Counted from the stretch's first letter, positions 45,494-54,443 are shown. The stretch: 64,000 bases of DNA from Ndongobacter massiliensis (GCF_900120375.1 NZ_LT635480.1:1800001-1864000), one strand, 5' to 3'. Made by a program: numbers and translations. Notes: a model not told the origin generated them from the sequence alone.

Positions 45494-47395
45494 TTGGATA
45501 ATGAATATAGTCAGATGCGCGTCTCTGATTTGCGTGAAGCGGCAAAACAGCGCGGTTTGAAAGCTGCCTATCGCTACAAAAAATCAGAACTGATTGCGTG
45601 GTTGACGACAAACACAGAGAAAAAGGACGAAGCGGTCCGCATAGAAAAAATGGAGAAAAAGGATAAGGTTTTCTCCACAGAAGAGTCGCCGGCGTTAACG
45701 CGGGTGGAAAAGGCGCTGGATGAAAATGTATCCGATGCGAATACACCGCAGACGAACATGCCGGAGTCGAAGGCGCCGGAAACGAGCGAACCAGAGTCGA
45801 GCGAAGCGGAGTCGGACAAACCGAAGCAGAACGAACCGGAAACGAAGGCGCCGCGGACGAAGATGTCGCGACAGAAAGCCGCTTCTGCCAAGGCAGCCAA
45901 GGAAAAAGCAGCGCAAAAAAAAGCGCCGCAAAAAAAAGCTGCCAAATCATCTCGAACCAAAACTGGAAAGTCCACCGCGTCCAAACACAGTCGCACGGAA
46001 AGCGATGGATCCAAACCCAATGATCGTCGCGCGCCGTCGAAAAGTAAAAAAAGTTCGGCTCCATCCCGTTCGGGGCGAACCAAACGGAGCGAATCGACGG
46101 GGGGTTCGAAGACGGTCGCACGTTCGGAAAGCGACAGCAAAGCATCCGAAAAATCGCAAGATCTTGCAGAAACCTTCGATAAAGAACCCCAGGGAATGCT
46201 TCCAGCGCCGAATGAATGCGAGGTTGAGGAAGTTTTGCCGGAAAATGAACCTTCACTGCCGTCCGCAACGGGAACCTTGCAGGTAATGGTGGACGGGTAC
46301 GGCTTTCTCAATTGCGAAATGGATGGGAAAAAAGTGGATTACTACGTTCCACCCAGCCATATTCGGCGTTTCCATCTGCGCAGCGGAGACATTGTAGAGG
46401 GCATTGTCGGGGACAAGCACGATAAAGACCGATATGCGCCGGTCATCTTCGTCAACAGCGTCAACGGTGCAGATCCGATGGCATTTCGCAATCGCCAGAA
46501 TTTCGATGAATTGACGCCGATCTATCCCAATGAACGCATCCGTTTGGAGCGAAACGGCAGCGATGTCTCCAATCGCGTGGTTGATTTGGTCGCTCCCATT
46601 GGAAAAGGGCAGCGCGGCCTTATCGTCAGCCCACCGAAGGCAGGGAAAACAACGCTGTTAAAAGCGATCGCGCAGTCGGTGGAACAAAATCATCCCGAAG
46701 TGTACTTATTTATTTTGCTGGTCGACGAACGTCCGGAGGAAGTGACGGATTTTGAACGGAGCGTCAATCTTCTTCGGAAAGAGGATGATCCGGTCTCCAC
46801 GGAAGTCATTGCCTCCACTTTTGATAAGCAGGCGACGAATCACACGCAAACTTGTGAAGCACTGCTGGATCGGGCGAAACGCCTAGTGGAAAGCGGACAG
46901 GATGTGATGATCCTGTTGGATTCCTTGACGCGCCTGTCACGTGCCTACAATATCACGACACCACCCAGCGGGCGCACCTTGTCCGGCGGCTTGGATCCAG
47001 TCGCCATGTATCCGCCCAAGCGCTTTTTTGGGGCGGCACGCAACATTGACGGCCCGGGCAGCCTGACCATTCTCGCTACCTGCTTAAAAGATACCGGTTC
47101 ACGCATGGACGACATGATTTATGAGGAATTTAAGGGTACAGGGAATATGGAAGTTCACTTGAGCCGCGACTTGTCTGAATTGCGTATTTTTCCTGCGATT
47201 GATATTTTCGCTTCCGGCACGAGGCGTGACGACTTGCTTCTCAGCGAGGAGGAAGAAGAAACCATGGCCCGGATTCGCCGACAGAATCGCGGTGAAAAAG
47301 ATGCGGATACGGTCAATCAGTTTATCAAACTCTTGCGCAATACCGCAGACAACCACAGCTTCTGTAGCTTGATTTTGAGTTCTGCGATGAAATAG
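45494..47395 (+). CDS. rho: Transcription termination factor Rho with long disordered insert
   Basis: Hexameric RNA helicase that ends transcription. At 633 residues it is about 200 longer than common Rho proteins. The N-terminal SAP-like Rho_N domain (about 1-40, MRVSDLREAAKQRGLK) is separated from the RNA-binding cold-shock domain (about 255-335, DGYGFLNCEMDG) by a low-complexity Pro/Glu then Lys/Ser/Arg-rich stretch (about 45-250). The ATPase core has SPPKAGKTTLL, LVDERPEEVTDFERSV and EFKGTGNMEVHLSR. The TTG at 45494 lies five bases after GGAGG. Such inserts occur in Actinobacteria and some Firmicutes and often bind RNA. Confidence 0.94.
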   Translation: MDNEYSQMRVSDLREAAKQRGLKAAYRYKKSELIAWLTTNTEKKDEAVRIEKMEKKDKVFSTEESPALTRVEKALDENVSDANTPQTNMPESKAPETSEPESSEAESDKPKQNEPETKAPRTKMSRQKAASAKAAKEKAAQKKAPQKKAAKSSRTKTGKSTASKHSRTESDGSKPNDRRAPSKSKKSSAPSRSGRTKRSESTGGSKTVARSESDSKASEKSQDLAETFDKEPQGMLPAPNECEVEEVLPENEPSLPSATGTLQVMVDGYGFLNCEMDGKKVDYYVPPSHIRRFHLRSGDIVEGIVGDKHDKDRYAPVIFVNSVNGADPMAFRNRQNFDELTPIYPNERIRLERNGSDVSNRVVDLVAPIGKGQRGLIVSPPKAGKTTLLKAIAQSVEQNHPEVYLFILLVDERPEEVTDFERSVNLLRKEDDPVSTEVIASTFDKQATNHTQTCEALLDRAKRLVESGQDVMILLDSLTRLSRAYNITTPPSGRTLSGGLDPVAMYPPKRFFGAARNIDGPGSLTILATCLKDTGSRMDDMIYEEFKGTGNMEVHLSRDLSELRIFPAIDIFASGTRRDDLLLSEEEEETMARIRRQNRGEKDADTVNQFIKLLRNTADNHSFCSLILSSAMK

Positions 47396-47412
47396 CGGAA
47401 TAGGAGGACATC

Positions 47413-47820
47413 ATGAAAGAAACATTGGAAAAGATTTTGGATTTAGGAATCGGCACTATTGCGTATTCCAAGGATAAAATCACGGCGTTTGTCGATGATT
47501 TGGTCGATCGTGGCGAGATCAAAAAAGAGGAAGCCTCTGCTATGGTGGAGGAATTGACAGAGCGCGGCAAGCGGGAAAAAAAGAACGTGGAAGCCATAGT
47601 ACGCGAACAGTTTGCCAAAATAAAAAAAGAAACGGTGACGCGGGAAGAAGTGCGTGCCATTATTCGCGAAGAGATTCAGCGTGCGGCATCTCAGAAACAG
47701 GCAACATCATCGGATTCGGATGGAGCAGCGACGCAAGCGCCGCAGTCCGCACCGGAGACGGCGGATTCCTTCCTGTATGCCGAAGGAACGTCCTCTCCGA
47801 GTAAATCGACGGACGTCTGA
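47413..47820 (+). CDS. Phasin-like coiled-coil protein
   Basis: A 135-residue soluble helical protein. About residues 1-90 are amphipathic helix with charged heptads (DLVDRGEIKKEEASAMVEEL), resembling polyhydroxyalkanoate granule/phasin-type proteins often annotated next to UbiB-family genes. The C-terminal 45 residues are Ser/Ala/Thr-rich and disordered. It follows rho by 17 bases with an AGGAGG site and precedes the UbiB gene by two bases. Granule association is not supported by any other gene in the window. Confidence 0.7.
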   Translation: MKETLEKILDLGIGTIAYSKDKITAFVDDLVDRGEIKKEEASAMVEELTERGKREKKNVEAIVREQFAKIKKETVTREEVRAIIREEIQRAASQKQATSSDSDGAATQAPQSAPETADSFLYAEGTSSPSKSTDV

Positions 47821-47822
47821 TC

Positions 47823-49481
47823 ATGCGCGATGGGCGTCAATTCCGGCGTCGCCGGCGGGAGATTTTGTTCTCATTATTGCAGAGTGGGATTCTCCCGCTT
47901 CTTCGCACGCCCCGATGGAACGAAGAGCTGCCGGAAACGCAGGAGCGCCTGTTGCACGAACGTCGGGCGGAACTGGGGCGTCGGTTGAAGAAATGGCTGG
48001 AACAGCAGGGCGCCACCTACGTAAAATTCGGTCAAATGCTTTCCACGCGTCGGGATCTGCTTCCGGAACCCGTCGTACAGGAATTGGAAAAGTTGCAGGA
48101 TGAGGTGTTGTCGGAGCCGTTTTCTGACGTGCGTGCGACCTTGGAGGAGGAATTCGGTGCGCCGCCCGAGACGATATTTCAGTCGATTGATCCCCAGGCA
48201 ATCGCGTCCGCATCGATTGCACAGGCGTACCGCGCACAGCTTCGAACCGGCGAAAGTGTATGTGTGAAAGTACAGCGGCACAACATTGCGGCACAAATTC
48301 GCTTGGATCTGCGAATTTTGAAAAATACGGTGGCGCGCTTCGGTCACTTTTTTCGCATTTCGCGCGTTATCGCTTTGGATGAAGTCGTTCAGGCGTTCTC
48401 CGAACAAATGCAGGCGGAGCTCGATTTCCGCGTAGAAGCGCAGAATCTGGAGACATTTGCTTCGCTTCACCGACAGGATAAATATGTGCGCGTTCCGGCC
48501 TGTTACCACGCGTGGACGACGCAGCGCATCATGACCATGGAGTACATTGACGCGCAACCGCTGAAAGAAGCTGCAGTGACGGCGACGACGGAGGAACGCG
48601 CCGAAATTGCCCGCCGCATTCTGTACTCCTATTCAAATCAGGTGTTTCGCGACGGTTTTTTCCATGGGGATCCGCATCCGGGTAATCTCTTTGTCGAGCC
48701 GGAGCAACACATCGTTTTTGTCGATTTCGGCATCATTGGTCGCCTTTCCAAGAAAAACAAGTACGCGATTTTACAACTGTTTTTAGGCATAACCCGCGAT
48801 GCACCGCGCATTGTCTTGGATGCGCTTTTGCAAATGGGCCTTCTTCCGGGCCATGCGGATTTGCGGGCTTTTGAGCAGGATCTGCAAAGTTTACTGGATA
48901 AATATTTGTATCGCACGTTACATGAAGTACAATTGTCCGAATTGACCGGTGAGTTTTTGCGTGTACTCTATCGATATGAAATTCACGTGCCCGGGTCGCT
49001 GACGAGTTTGGCAAAGACCTTTGTCATTATGGAAGGCGTGGTTGAAAATCTTGGCATTGCACAAAACATTTTGGAAATTGCAGAACCCATCGCTCGCAAA
49101 TTGCTCCGCAACTTTATTTCACGGGATTATTTGACGGAGTTTCTTTTGCCGGCGATGTTCGACGCGTACACCCTGCTGCGAGAGATTCCGGGGGTCGCAT
49201 TGGATGGAATGCGAAAATTGCGAGCCGCCGGCTATGAGCCAAAGGTGTATTTGCAGGAATCTGCGATGGTGCGAAAAAACCGTCGCAACAATACCCATCT
49301 GGTAACGCTGGGGCTGACTTTACTAGCCAACGGAATTCTTTTCGCGGCATTTTTCCTCACATGGGCGCTGAGCACGCGACCGTCGGTGCTTTTTTGGGCG
49401 CGTTTGGGAGCAATTTTGAGCGGATTTTTCGAAGTGTTTGGCGCGGTTCTTCTTCTCTTTCGTTGGCGTTCTTCCAAGTAG
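47823..49481 (+). CDS. UbiB/AarF (ABC1/ADCK) family atypical kinase
   Basis: A 552-residue membrane-associated protein-kinase-like ATPase. KFGQMLSTRRDLLP is the family KxGQ motif near residue 75, followed by the Ala-rich loop IASASIAQAYRA, VCVKVQR, HGDPHPGNLF and VDFGIIGRL. Two C-terminal hydrophobic segments (about 495-545) anchor it. In other bacteria UbiB supports quinone synthesis or lipid transport; no quinone gene is in the window. It is probably co-transcribed with the phasin-like gene. Confidence 0.92.
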   Translation: MRDGRQFRRRRREILFSLLQSGILPLLRTPRWNEELPETQERLLHERRAELGRRLKKWLEQQGATYVKFGQMLSTRRDLLPEPVVQELEKLQDEVLSEPFSDVRATLEEEFGAPPETIFQSIDPQAIASASIAQAYRAQLRTGESVCVKVQRHNIAAQIRLDLRILKNTVARFGHFFRISRVIALDEVVQAFSEQMQAELDFRVEAQNLETFASLHRQDKYVRVPACYHAWTTQRIMTMEYIDAQPLKEAAVTATTEERAEIARRILYSYSNQVFRDGFFHGDPHPGNLFVEPEQHIVFVDFGIIGRLSKKNKYAILQLFLGITRDAPRIVLDALLQMGLLPGHADLRAFEQDLQSLLDKYLYRTLHEVQLSELTGEFLRVLYRYEIHVPGSLTSLAKTFVIMEGVVENLGIAQNILEIAEPIARKLLRNFISRDYLTEFLLPAMFDAYTLLREIPGVALDGMRKLRAAGYEPKVYLQESAMVRKNRRNNTHLVTLGLTLLANGILFAAFFLTWALSTRPSVLFWARLGAILSGFFEVFGAVLLLFRWRSSK

Positions 49482-49566
49482 GCTCTGTGTGGGGCTTCGT
49501 CGATCGGGAAAACGGAACTTAAATGCGGAAAGTGGGAAATGGCGGCGCAGGAAAACTGCCGGTGCG

Positions 49567-49596
49567 TTGACATGCTGCGAAAACTCCTCCTATAAT
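49567..49596 (+). promoter_or_regulatory. Promoter of the FMN-binding lipoprotein gene
   Basis: TTGACA and TATAAT, both perfect, with 18-base spacing. They lie 22 bases before the start codon. Confidence 0.82.
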
Positions 49597-49617
49597 GAAA
49601 GAGAAGGGGGGCGTGAC

Positions 49618-49974
49618 ATGAAAAAAAGAATCGCAGGAGCGGCATGTGCCCTGAGTGCCTTATTGCTCATTGGATGCGGATCAAAAAAAGAGTATGCCGC
49701 CGGTACGTATGAAGGTTCCGGCGTTGGATATAATGATCAGACACCGATTAAACTTTCCGTGACCATTGCGGAAGACCATTCCATTTACGAAATTAAGGTT
49801 TTGGAGCAGCAGGAGACGGAGACCATCGGCGCCAAGGCGCTGGAAACGCTTTGTACAGCGGCAACAGAGAAGAATACTGCCGAAGTCGACACGGTGTCGG
49901 GCGCGACCAAGACGAGCGCCGGATTTCGCGAAGCGTTGGAAGATGCGCTCGGGAAGGCGGCAGCAAAAAAATAG
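49618..49974 (+). CDS. FMN-binding lipoprotein
   Basis: A 118-residue lipoprotein: signal peptide with lipobox LLIGC near residue 20, then a single FMN-binding domain, GTYEGSGVGY to the end, with the flavinylation motif DTVSGATKTS near residue 95. It is essentially the FMN domain of the 4958-6844 reductase as a stand-alone protein. Comparable small flavinylated lipoproteins carry electrons outside the cell in Gram-positive flavin-based electron transfer. It has its own strong promoter and terminator, so it is expressed alone. Confidence 0.9.
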   Translation: MKKRIAGAACALSALLLIGCGSKKEYAAGTYEGSGVGYNDQTPIKLSVTIAEDHSIYEIKVLEQQETETIGAKALETLCTAATEKNTAEVDTVSGATKTSAGFREALEDALGKAAAKK

Positions 49975-49988
49975 TCAGATCCTCGGAG

Positions 49989-50010
49989 ACGAAGGGAGAG
50001 CTTCGTTTTT
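49989..50010 (+). terminator. Intrinsic terminator of the FMN-binding lipoprotein gene
   Basis: ACGAAG, a GGAGAG loop, CTTCGT and five Ts. Confidence 0.8.
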
Positions 50011-50046
50011 GTGCATTTTGGGAAAACAGAGAAGATTGGAGTGTAG

Positions 50047-50301
50047 ATGCCCATGGCATTGGTATTCGGCGCGGTGGGGCTCCTGCTTTTGTGGGGGATT
50101 GCCGCGCTTTTCAAATTGTCGATGAAGGTGTTCTGGAAGCTGCTCGTCAATGGTCTGATGGGTCTCATGCTTCTATTTATTTCGAATCTCGTTTTTGGGC
50201 TGGTTGGACTTAAACCCATTGAAATTCAGCCATTAACTGCGATTTTAACGGGCTTTTTCGGATTGCCATATATTCTCATTCGACTGCTACTAAGCTTATA
50301 A
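50047..50301 (+). CDS. BofA family small membrane protein
   Basis: An 84-residue protein with two hydrophobic segments (about 3-24 and 33-55) and a third near the end. KLLVNGLMGLMLLF and the GLPYIL tail match the pro-sigma-K processing inhibitor BofA family. In spore formers BofA restrains SpoIVFB in the mother cell; no other sporulation gene is visible here, so another role is likely. In Bacillus, bofA sits beside recR; here it lies 10 kb from recR. Confidence 0.78.
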   Translation: MPMALVFGAVGLLLLWGIAALFKLSMKVFWKLLVNGLMGLMLLFISNLVFGLVGLKPIEIQPLTAILTGFFGLPYILIRLLLSL

Positions 50302-50389
50302 GAAGCTGTTATTAAGTTTGTAGGAAGTCATGGAAAAAATGTGCGGAAAATGGAAAAATCCGCCAGGAGTGGGCGTGACGGACGTCTCC

Positions 50390-50418
50390 TTGCAAAGAAG
50401 AGGCAATTTTACTATAAT
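50390..50418 (+). promoter_or_regulatory. Promoter of the L25/Ctc gene
   Basis: TTGCAA and a perfect TATAAT with 17-base spacing, 48 bases before the start codon. Confidence 0.75.
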
Positions 50419-50465
50419 CGAAGCGACGCAATAGAGCGGTGGTTGCCGCATTACGAGGAGGAAAC

Positions 50466-51110
50466 ATGGCATATACGAAGTTGCAGGTGCAAAAGAGGGA
50501 AGCGACCGGAAAAAATAAGGTCGATAAAGTACGCAAGTCGGGATGGATTCCCGGTGTGTTATACCAAAAAGATGAAGAAACGCTCCCGGTTCAGGTGAAT
50601 GCTCGCGTGTTTGAGCGCGTGGTAGATGAGGTCGGCACTTCATCATTGATTGAGCTTACCTTTGAAGACGGCTCAACGCGTACGGCGTTGATTAAGGAAG
50701 TTCAGGATCACCCCTATCGTCAAGAACGTCTGCATGTTGATTTTCAGGGCGTGCGCATGGACGAGGCGATTCGCGTGTTTATTCCGGTGGTTCTGGTCAA
50801 CCGCGACGAAATTCGCTTGCAGCCTTCCGTATTGACGCAGATGGTTGACGAGGTTGAGATTGAGTGTCTCCCCGGCGATCTGCCGCAGGTTGCGGAAGTC
50901 GATGTGGTCGATATGCAATACGATGACGTCCTTTACGTCAAGGATCTGGACATTGCATCGAATGACAAGTTGACGTTCCTGACCGATAAAGAAGAAGTAC
51001 TTTGCACGTTGTCCGAACCGCAGCTCCAGGAAGAGGAAGAGACGGAAGAGGAAACGACGGCAGCGGGCGATGTGCCCGTCGTCGGCGAAGAAGAAAAAGA
51101 AGAAGAGTAA
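50466..51110 (+). CDS. rplY: 50S ribosomal protein L25/general stress protein Ctc
   Basis: A 214-residue 5S rRNA-binding protein of the long Ctc type. The N-terminal L25 domain (about 1-90, REATGKNKVDKVRKSGWIPGVLY) is followed by the TL5/Ctc C-terminal beta domain (about 95-185) and a very acidic Glu-rich tail. The ATG follows GAGGAGGAAAC; an in-frame ATG at 50439 precedes this site. It has its own promoter and terminator. Confidence 0.93.
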   Translation: MAYTKLQVQKREATGKNKVDKVRKSGWIPGVLYQKDEETLPVQVNARVFERVVDEVGTSSLIELTFEDGSTRTALIKEVQDHPYRQERLHVDFQGVRMDEAIRVFIPVVLVNRDEIRLQPSVLTQMVDEVEIECLPGDLPQVAEVDVVDMQYDDVLYVKDLDIASNDKLTFLTDKEEVLCTLSEPQLQEEEETEEETTAAGDVPVVGEEEKEEE

Positions 51111-51123
51111 GGATCCAAAAAGA

Positions 51124-51148
51124 GAAAGGGGCGCTTGCCCCTTTTTTT
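51124..51148 (+). terminator. Intrinsic terminator of the L25 gene
   Basis: GGGGC, a GCTT loop and GCCCC, flanked by A and T runs with seven Ts. Confidence 0.88.
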
Positions 51149-51175
51149 GACGGAAGTTTTCAAAGAGGAAACGTC

Positions 51176-52312
51176 ATGCACTACTATACGGCAACGCAGA
51201 TTCTCACACCGGACCGCGGGCTGCAACAAGGTTTCCTTGCCGTTGAAAACGGGAGGGTCTCCGGCATTTTGCCGGAAGCGCCAGCAAACGTTTCGATCAA
51301 AAATCTCGGCGAAGGGATTCTTGCCCCGGGCTTTTTTGATGTGCACATTCACGGTTACGGGGACTGTGGTGTGATGGACTTAAAAAAAGAATCACTGCGC
51401 GGTCTCTGTCAAAAGCTTCCGGATGCGGGAGTGACGTCTTTTTTTGCGACTCCGCTGACGGCTTCCCCGGATACATTGGAGCAGGCTTGTCGATTGCTTC
51501 GGGAGGTGATTGCGGAACATCCGCAAGGAGCAAAAATCCGGGGGATTTTTCTGGAGGGACCCTTTTTCAATCCGACACACCGCGGTGCGCAGAATCCCAC
51601 CTATATGGAAAAACCGTCTCTTTCGATGCTGGAGCGGTGGCAAAATGCCGCCGGCGGGTGGATCCGAAAGATTGCGATTGCGCCGGAATTGCCGGGGAGC
51701 CTTGCTTTTATCCGTGGCGCACGACAAATGGGCATCCATGTTGCGCTGGGGCATACTGCCGCCACGTACGAGGAATGCCGGGCGGCGGTGGAGGCGGGTG
51801 CTTCCACTTTTGCGCATTGTTACAATGCCATGTCCCCATTACACCATCGTAAGCCGGGAACGGTCGGCGCCGCGTTGGACATGCCCGAAACGTATGCGGA
51901 ATGCATCTGCGACGGGATTCATGTCCACCCTGCCGCGGTGCGGTTATTGTTTCGTGCGAAGGGGGCGGCGCATGTTGCCCTGATCACCGATGGTATGCGC
52001 GCCGGTGGAATGCCGGACGGATGGTACAATCTCGGTGAATTTCCCGTATCCGTTAAAAACGGTGCAGCGCGATTGGCAGACGGTTCGCTTGCGGGCTCCG
52101 TTCTGCAAATGAAACAAGCGGTTCAAAATGTTGTCGATTGGGGCGCTGCCACTTTGGAAGAGGCTCTGTATTCGGCCACTGCCGTACCGGCCGCTTCGGC
52201 AGGGCTTGCCGGAGAAGTCGGCGCTTTGTGCAGCGGAATGCCGGCGGATTTCGTTCATTGGAAAAATGGCACCGTTGTCGGCGTATGGATTGACGGCAAG
52301 AAGGTGCGTTAA
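51176..52312 (+). CDS. nagA: N-acetylglucosamine-6-phosphate deacetylase
   Basis: Amidohydrolase of 378 residues converting GlcNAc-6-phosphate to glucosamine-6-phosphate, used in recycling of wall sugars. It has HIHGYGDCG near residue 58, FLEGPFFN near residue 125, the metal His in LGHTAATYEE, HCYNAMSPLHHR near residue 212 and the catalytic Asp in LITDGMRAGG. The ATG at 51176 follows AAGAGGA. No nagB lies beside it. Confidence 0.93.
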   Translation: MHYYTATQILTPDRGLQQGFLAVENGRVSGILPEAPANVSIKNLGEGILAPGFFDVHIHGYGDCGVMDLKKESLRGLCQKLPDAGVTSFFATPLTASPDTLEQACRLLREVIAEHPQGAKIRGIFLEGPFFNPTHRGAQNPTYMEKPSLSMLERWQNAAGGWIRKIAIAPELPGSLAFIRGARQMGIHVALGHTAATYEECRAAVEAGASTFAHCYNAMSPLHHRKPGTVGAALDMPETYAECICDGIHVHPAAVRLLFRAKGAAHVALITDGMRAGGMPDGWYNLGEFPVSVKNGAARLADGSLAGSVLQMKQAVQNVVDWGAATLEEALYSATAVPAASAGLAGEVGALCSGMPADFVHWKNGTVVGVWIDGKKVR

Positions 52313-52358
52313 GCAAATAGTACAGTATTCTATTATCAGGAAATCAAGGAGGAGAATT

Positions 52359-53081
52359 ATGAGTCCTATCCCTACACCGCACATCGGTGCGACGAGTCCG
52401 GATCAAATTGCCAATACGGTGTTGATGCCGGGAGATCCCCTGCGGGCAAAGTTCATTGCCCAGAACTACCTTACAGATGTATCTGTGTTCAATGAAGTGC
52501 GCGGCATGTTGGGCTTTACCGGCTTGTACCGGGGGAAACGCGTTTCAGTCATGGGCTCCGGCATGGGCATTCCCTCGTCCATGATCTATTACCATGAATT
52601 ATTTGCCTTTTATGAAGTGCAGACGATTATCCGCGTCGGAACGGCGGGCTCTTGGCAAAAGGATGTCGGACTGCGCGACATCGTGTTGGCAACGGCGGCC
52701 ATGACGGATTCGCGCGTGCACGAGGGATTGTTCGGTCCCTACAGTTTTTGTCCGACCCCGGATTTTTCGCTGCTTATGGAGGCGTACAATACCGCGAAAA
52801 AGCGGGAGATGCCGGTACATGCGGGGGTTGTCATTTCCGCGGATCAATTTTACCGAGAACTACCAGAAGAAGTGAAGACAAATATTCAAACCTTCGGCAT
52901 TGTTGCAACGGAGATGGAAACCGCAGGTCTTTATACGACGGCGCGAAAACTGGGCAGGCGTGCTTTGGGTTTATTTACAATCAGTGACAGTTTGGTGACC
53001 GGCGCGGCGGAAAGTTCGGAAGATCGCCAGAAAGCCTATACGAATATGATGGAATTGGCACTGGAGATTGCACCGGAATAA
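52359..53081 (+). CDS. deoD: Purine-nucleoside phosphorylase DeoD
   Basis: Hexameric phosphorylase of 240 residues that releases purine bases from nucleosides. TPHIGATSPDQIANTVLMPGDPLRAKFIA (core VLMPGDPLRAK) near the N terminus, the RVGTAGSW phosphate segment, TEMETAGLY near residue 185 and the catalytic Asp in TISDSLVTG are typical. The ATG follows AAGGAGGAG. It can feed the purine deaminase and xanthine dehydrogenase pathway encoded at the left of the window. Confidence 0.96.
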   Translation: MSPIPTPHIGATSPDQIANTVLMPGDPLRAKFIAQNYLTDVSVFNEVRGMLGFTGLYRGKRVSVMGSGMGIPSSMIYYHELFAFYEVQTIIRVGTAGSWQKDVGLRDIVLATAAMTDSRVHEGLFGPYSFCPTPDFSLLMEAYNTAKKREMPVHAGVVISADQFYRELPEEVKTNIQTFGIVATEMETAGLYTTARKLGRRALGLFTISDSLVTGAAESSEDRQKAYTNMMELALEIAPE

Positions 53082-53117
53082 ATCGACCGCCGCATCTGTT
53101 TCGATAACAGGCATCAC

Positions 53118-53144
53118 AAAACGACCGCCGCGGCGGTCGTTTTT
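53118..53144. terminator. Bidirectional terminator between deoD and the symporter gene
   Basis: A perfect palindrome ACGACCGCCG-CGGCGGTCGT flanked by As on the left and Ts on the right. It suits the convergent transcripts from both sides. Confidence 0.88.
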
Positions 53145-53160
53145 CAGTACAACTGTCTTC

Positions 53161-54336
53161 TTATTTAACGCGGCCCGGAACTTTTTTGAAAATCCCCGTT
53201 ACCATGAGCGCAATCGCGCCGTCGCCGGTGATGTTGCAGGCGGTGCCGAAGCTGTCCTGCAGTGCAAAGATCGATAACATCAGCGCAACACCGGCGTCAT
53301 CAAAACCGAGCACGCCGGTAATCAGACCCAGGGAAGCCATGACGGTTCCGCCCGGTACGCCGGGGGCGGCGATGGCGAAGATGCCCAGCAGACAGGAGAA
53401 CAAAATCATGGTTCCCATTGCAGGCATATGTCCGTAGAGTAATTGCGAGACGGTCATGACGAAGAAAGTTTCCGTCAAAACGGAGCCGCAGAGGTGACAA
53501 TTGGAACAAAGTGGAATGACAAAGTCGCGTACCTTGGCGTCCAGCGTCTTTGCTTTGGAAGCACAACGCAGCGCCACGGGCAGCGTGGCTGCAGAGCTCA
53601 TGGTGCCGAGTGCGGTCACGTAGGCGGGACCGTAGTGACGAACGACTTCGAGCGGATTCGTTTTTGAAATGCTTCCGGCAATGCTGTACAGCAGTGTCAT
53701 CCAAATATAGTGTCCGAGGATGACCAATAGAATGATTTGCAGAAAAATTGGAAGCTGGTGAATGATGCCGCCTTCATAGGCCAATACGGCAAAGGTGCCG
53801 GCAATGAAGAAGGGAAGAATGAGAATGACAAACTTCTCTACAATCGCCAAGACGATGCGGTTAAATTCCTCAAAGAGTTTTGCTACGGTCTCCGCTTTCG
53901 TCCAAATGACGGCCAAACCGATGAGTACCGCCGTGACAAGAGCGGTCATCACGGGCATAATCGGTGCGACCTCTAGGTTAAAGAGCAGATCCGGCATTTC
54001 CCGCAGCCCCTCCATCTCTGTGGAGATGCTCAGATGCGGGATAATAAGGTATCCGGAGACCATAGAAAAGAGGGCGGCGCCAACCGAAGAGAGATAGCAG
54101 ATTGCCAGTGTAACAGAAAGCATTTTCCCCGCGTTTTCATTAAGTGAAATAATGGCCGGAGCAATGAAACCTAGGATAACAAGCGGGATACAGTACATGA
54201 TCAATTGCCCGAGAAATGTCTTGATCGAACCAATGACCTGCATGACCGCTTCATTTGCGACAAGACCGATCCCGATTCCGAGAATCAGGGCGATGATCAG
54301 TCGCGCGATGAGCGTCTGATACCACTTTTTTTTCAT
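53161..54336 (-). CDS. DAACS family sodium/cation symporter, divergent binding site
   Basis: A 391-residue polytopic transporter of the dicarboxylate/amino acid:cation symporter family. The Ser-rich hairpin (GTMSSAATLPVAL near residue 240) and the second hairpin (GVPGGTVMASLGL) are present, as is TACNITGD near the end. The family NMDGT motif reads NCHLCGS, and the Arg before TAxNxTGD that binds acidic substrates is Gly. A neutral substrate such as serine or threonine is therefore more likely than a dicarboxylate. The start at 54336 has GGAGG eight bases upstream; the ATG at 54348 sits before that site. Confidence 0.87.
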   Translation of the reverse strand: MKKKWYQTLIARLIIALILGIGIGLVANEAVMQVIGSIKTFLGQLIMYCIPLVILGFIAPAIISLNENAGKMLSVTLAICYLSSVGAALFSMVSGYLIIPHLSISTEMEGLREMPDLLFNLEVAPIMPVMTALVTAVLIGLAVIWTKAETVAKLFEEFNRIVLAIVEKFVILILPFFIAGTFAVLAYEGGIIHQLPIFLQIILLVILGHYIWMTLLYSIAGSISKTNPLEVVRHYGPAYVTALGTMSSAATLPVALRCASKAKTLDAKVRDFVIPLCSNCHLCGSVLTETFFVMTVSQLLYGHMPAMGTMILFSCLLGIFAIAAPGVPGGTVMASLGLITGVLGFDDAGVALMLSIFALQDSFGTACNITGDGAIALMVTGIFKKVPGRVK

Positions 54337-54375
54337 AAATTCCTCCATAGTTCAACGTTTTTTTGTACTGCTTTT

Positions 54376-54404
54376 ATTATAGGAAACCGCATTCACGGCG
54401 TCAA
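54376..54404 (-). promoter_or_regulatory. Promoter of the symporter gene
   Basis: Minus-strand TTGACG and TATAAT with 17-base spacing, 40 bases before the start codon. Confidence 0.8.
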
Positions 54405-54443
54405 ATTTTGTGGAAAAGTGCCGAATTTTCGCGTGTGCTTTGT

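Noticed and set aside
45720..46286. Arg-rich alternate frame inside rho
   Set aside because: It is a frame-shifted reading of the low-complexity Lys/Ser-rich insert, with no start signal and no protein-like composition.
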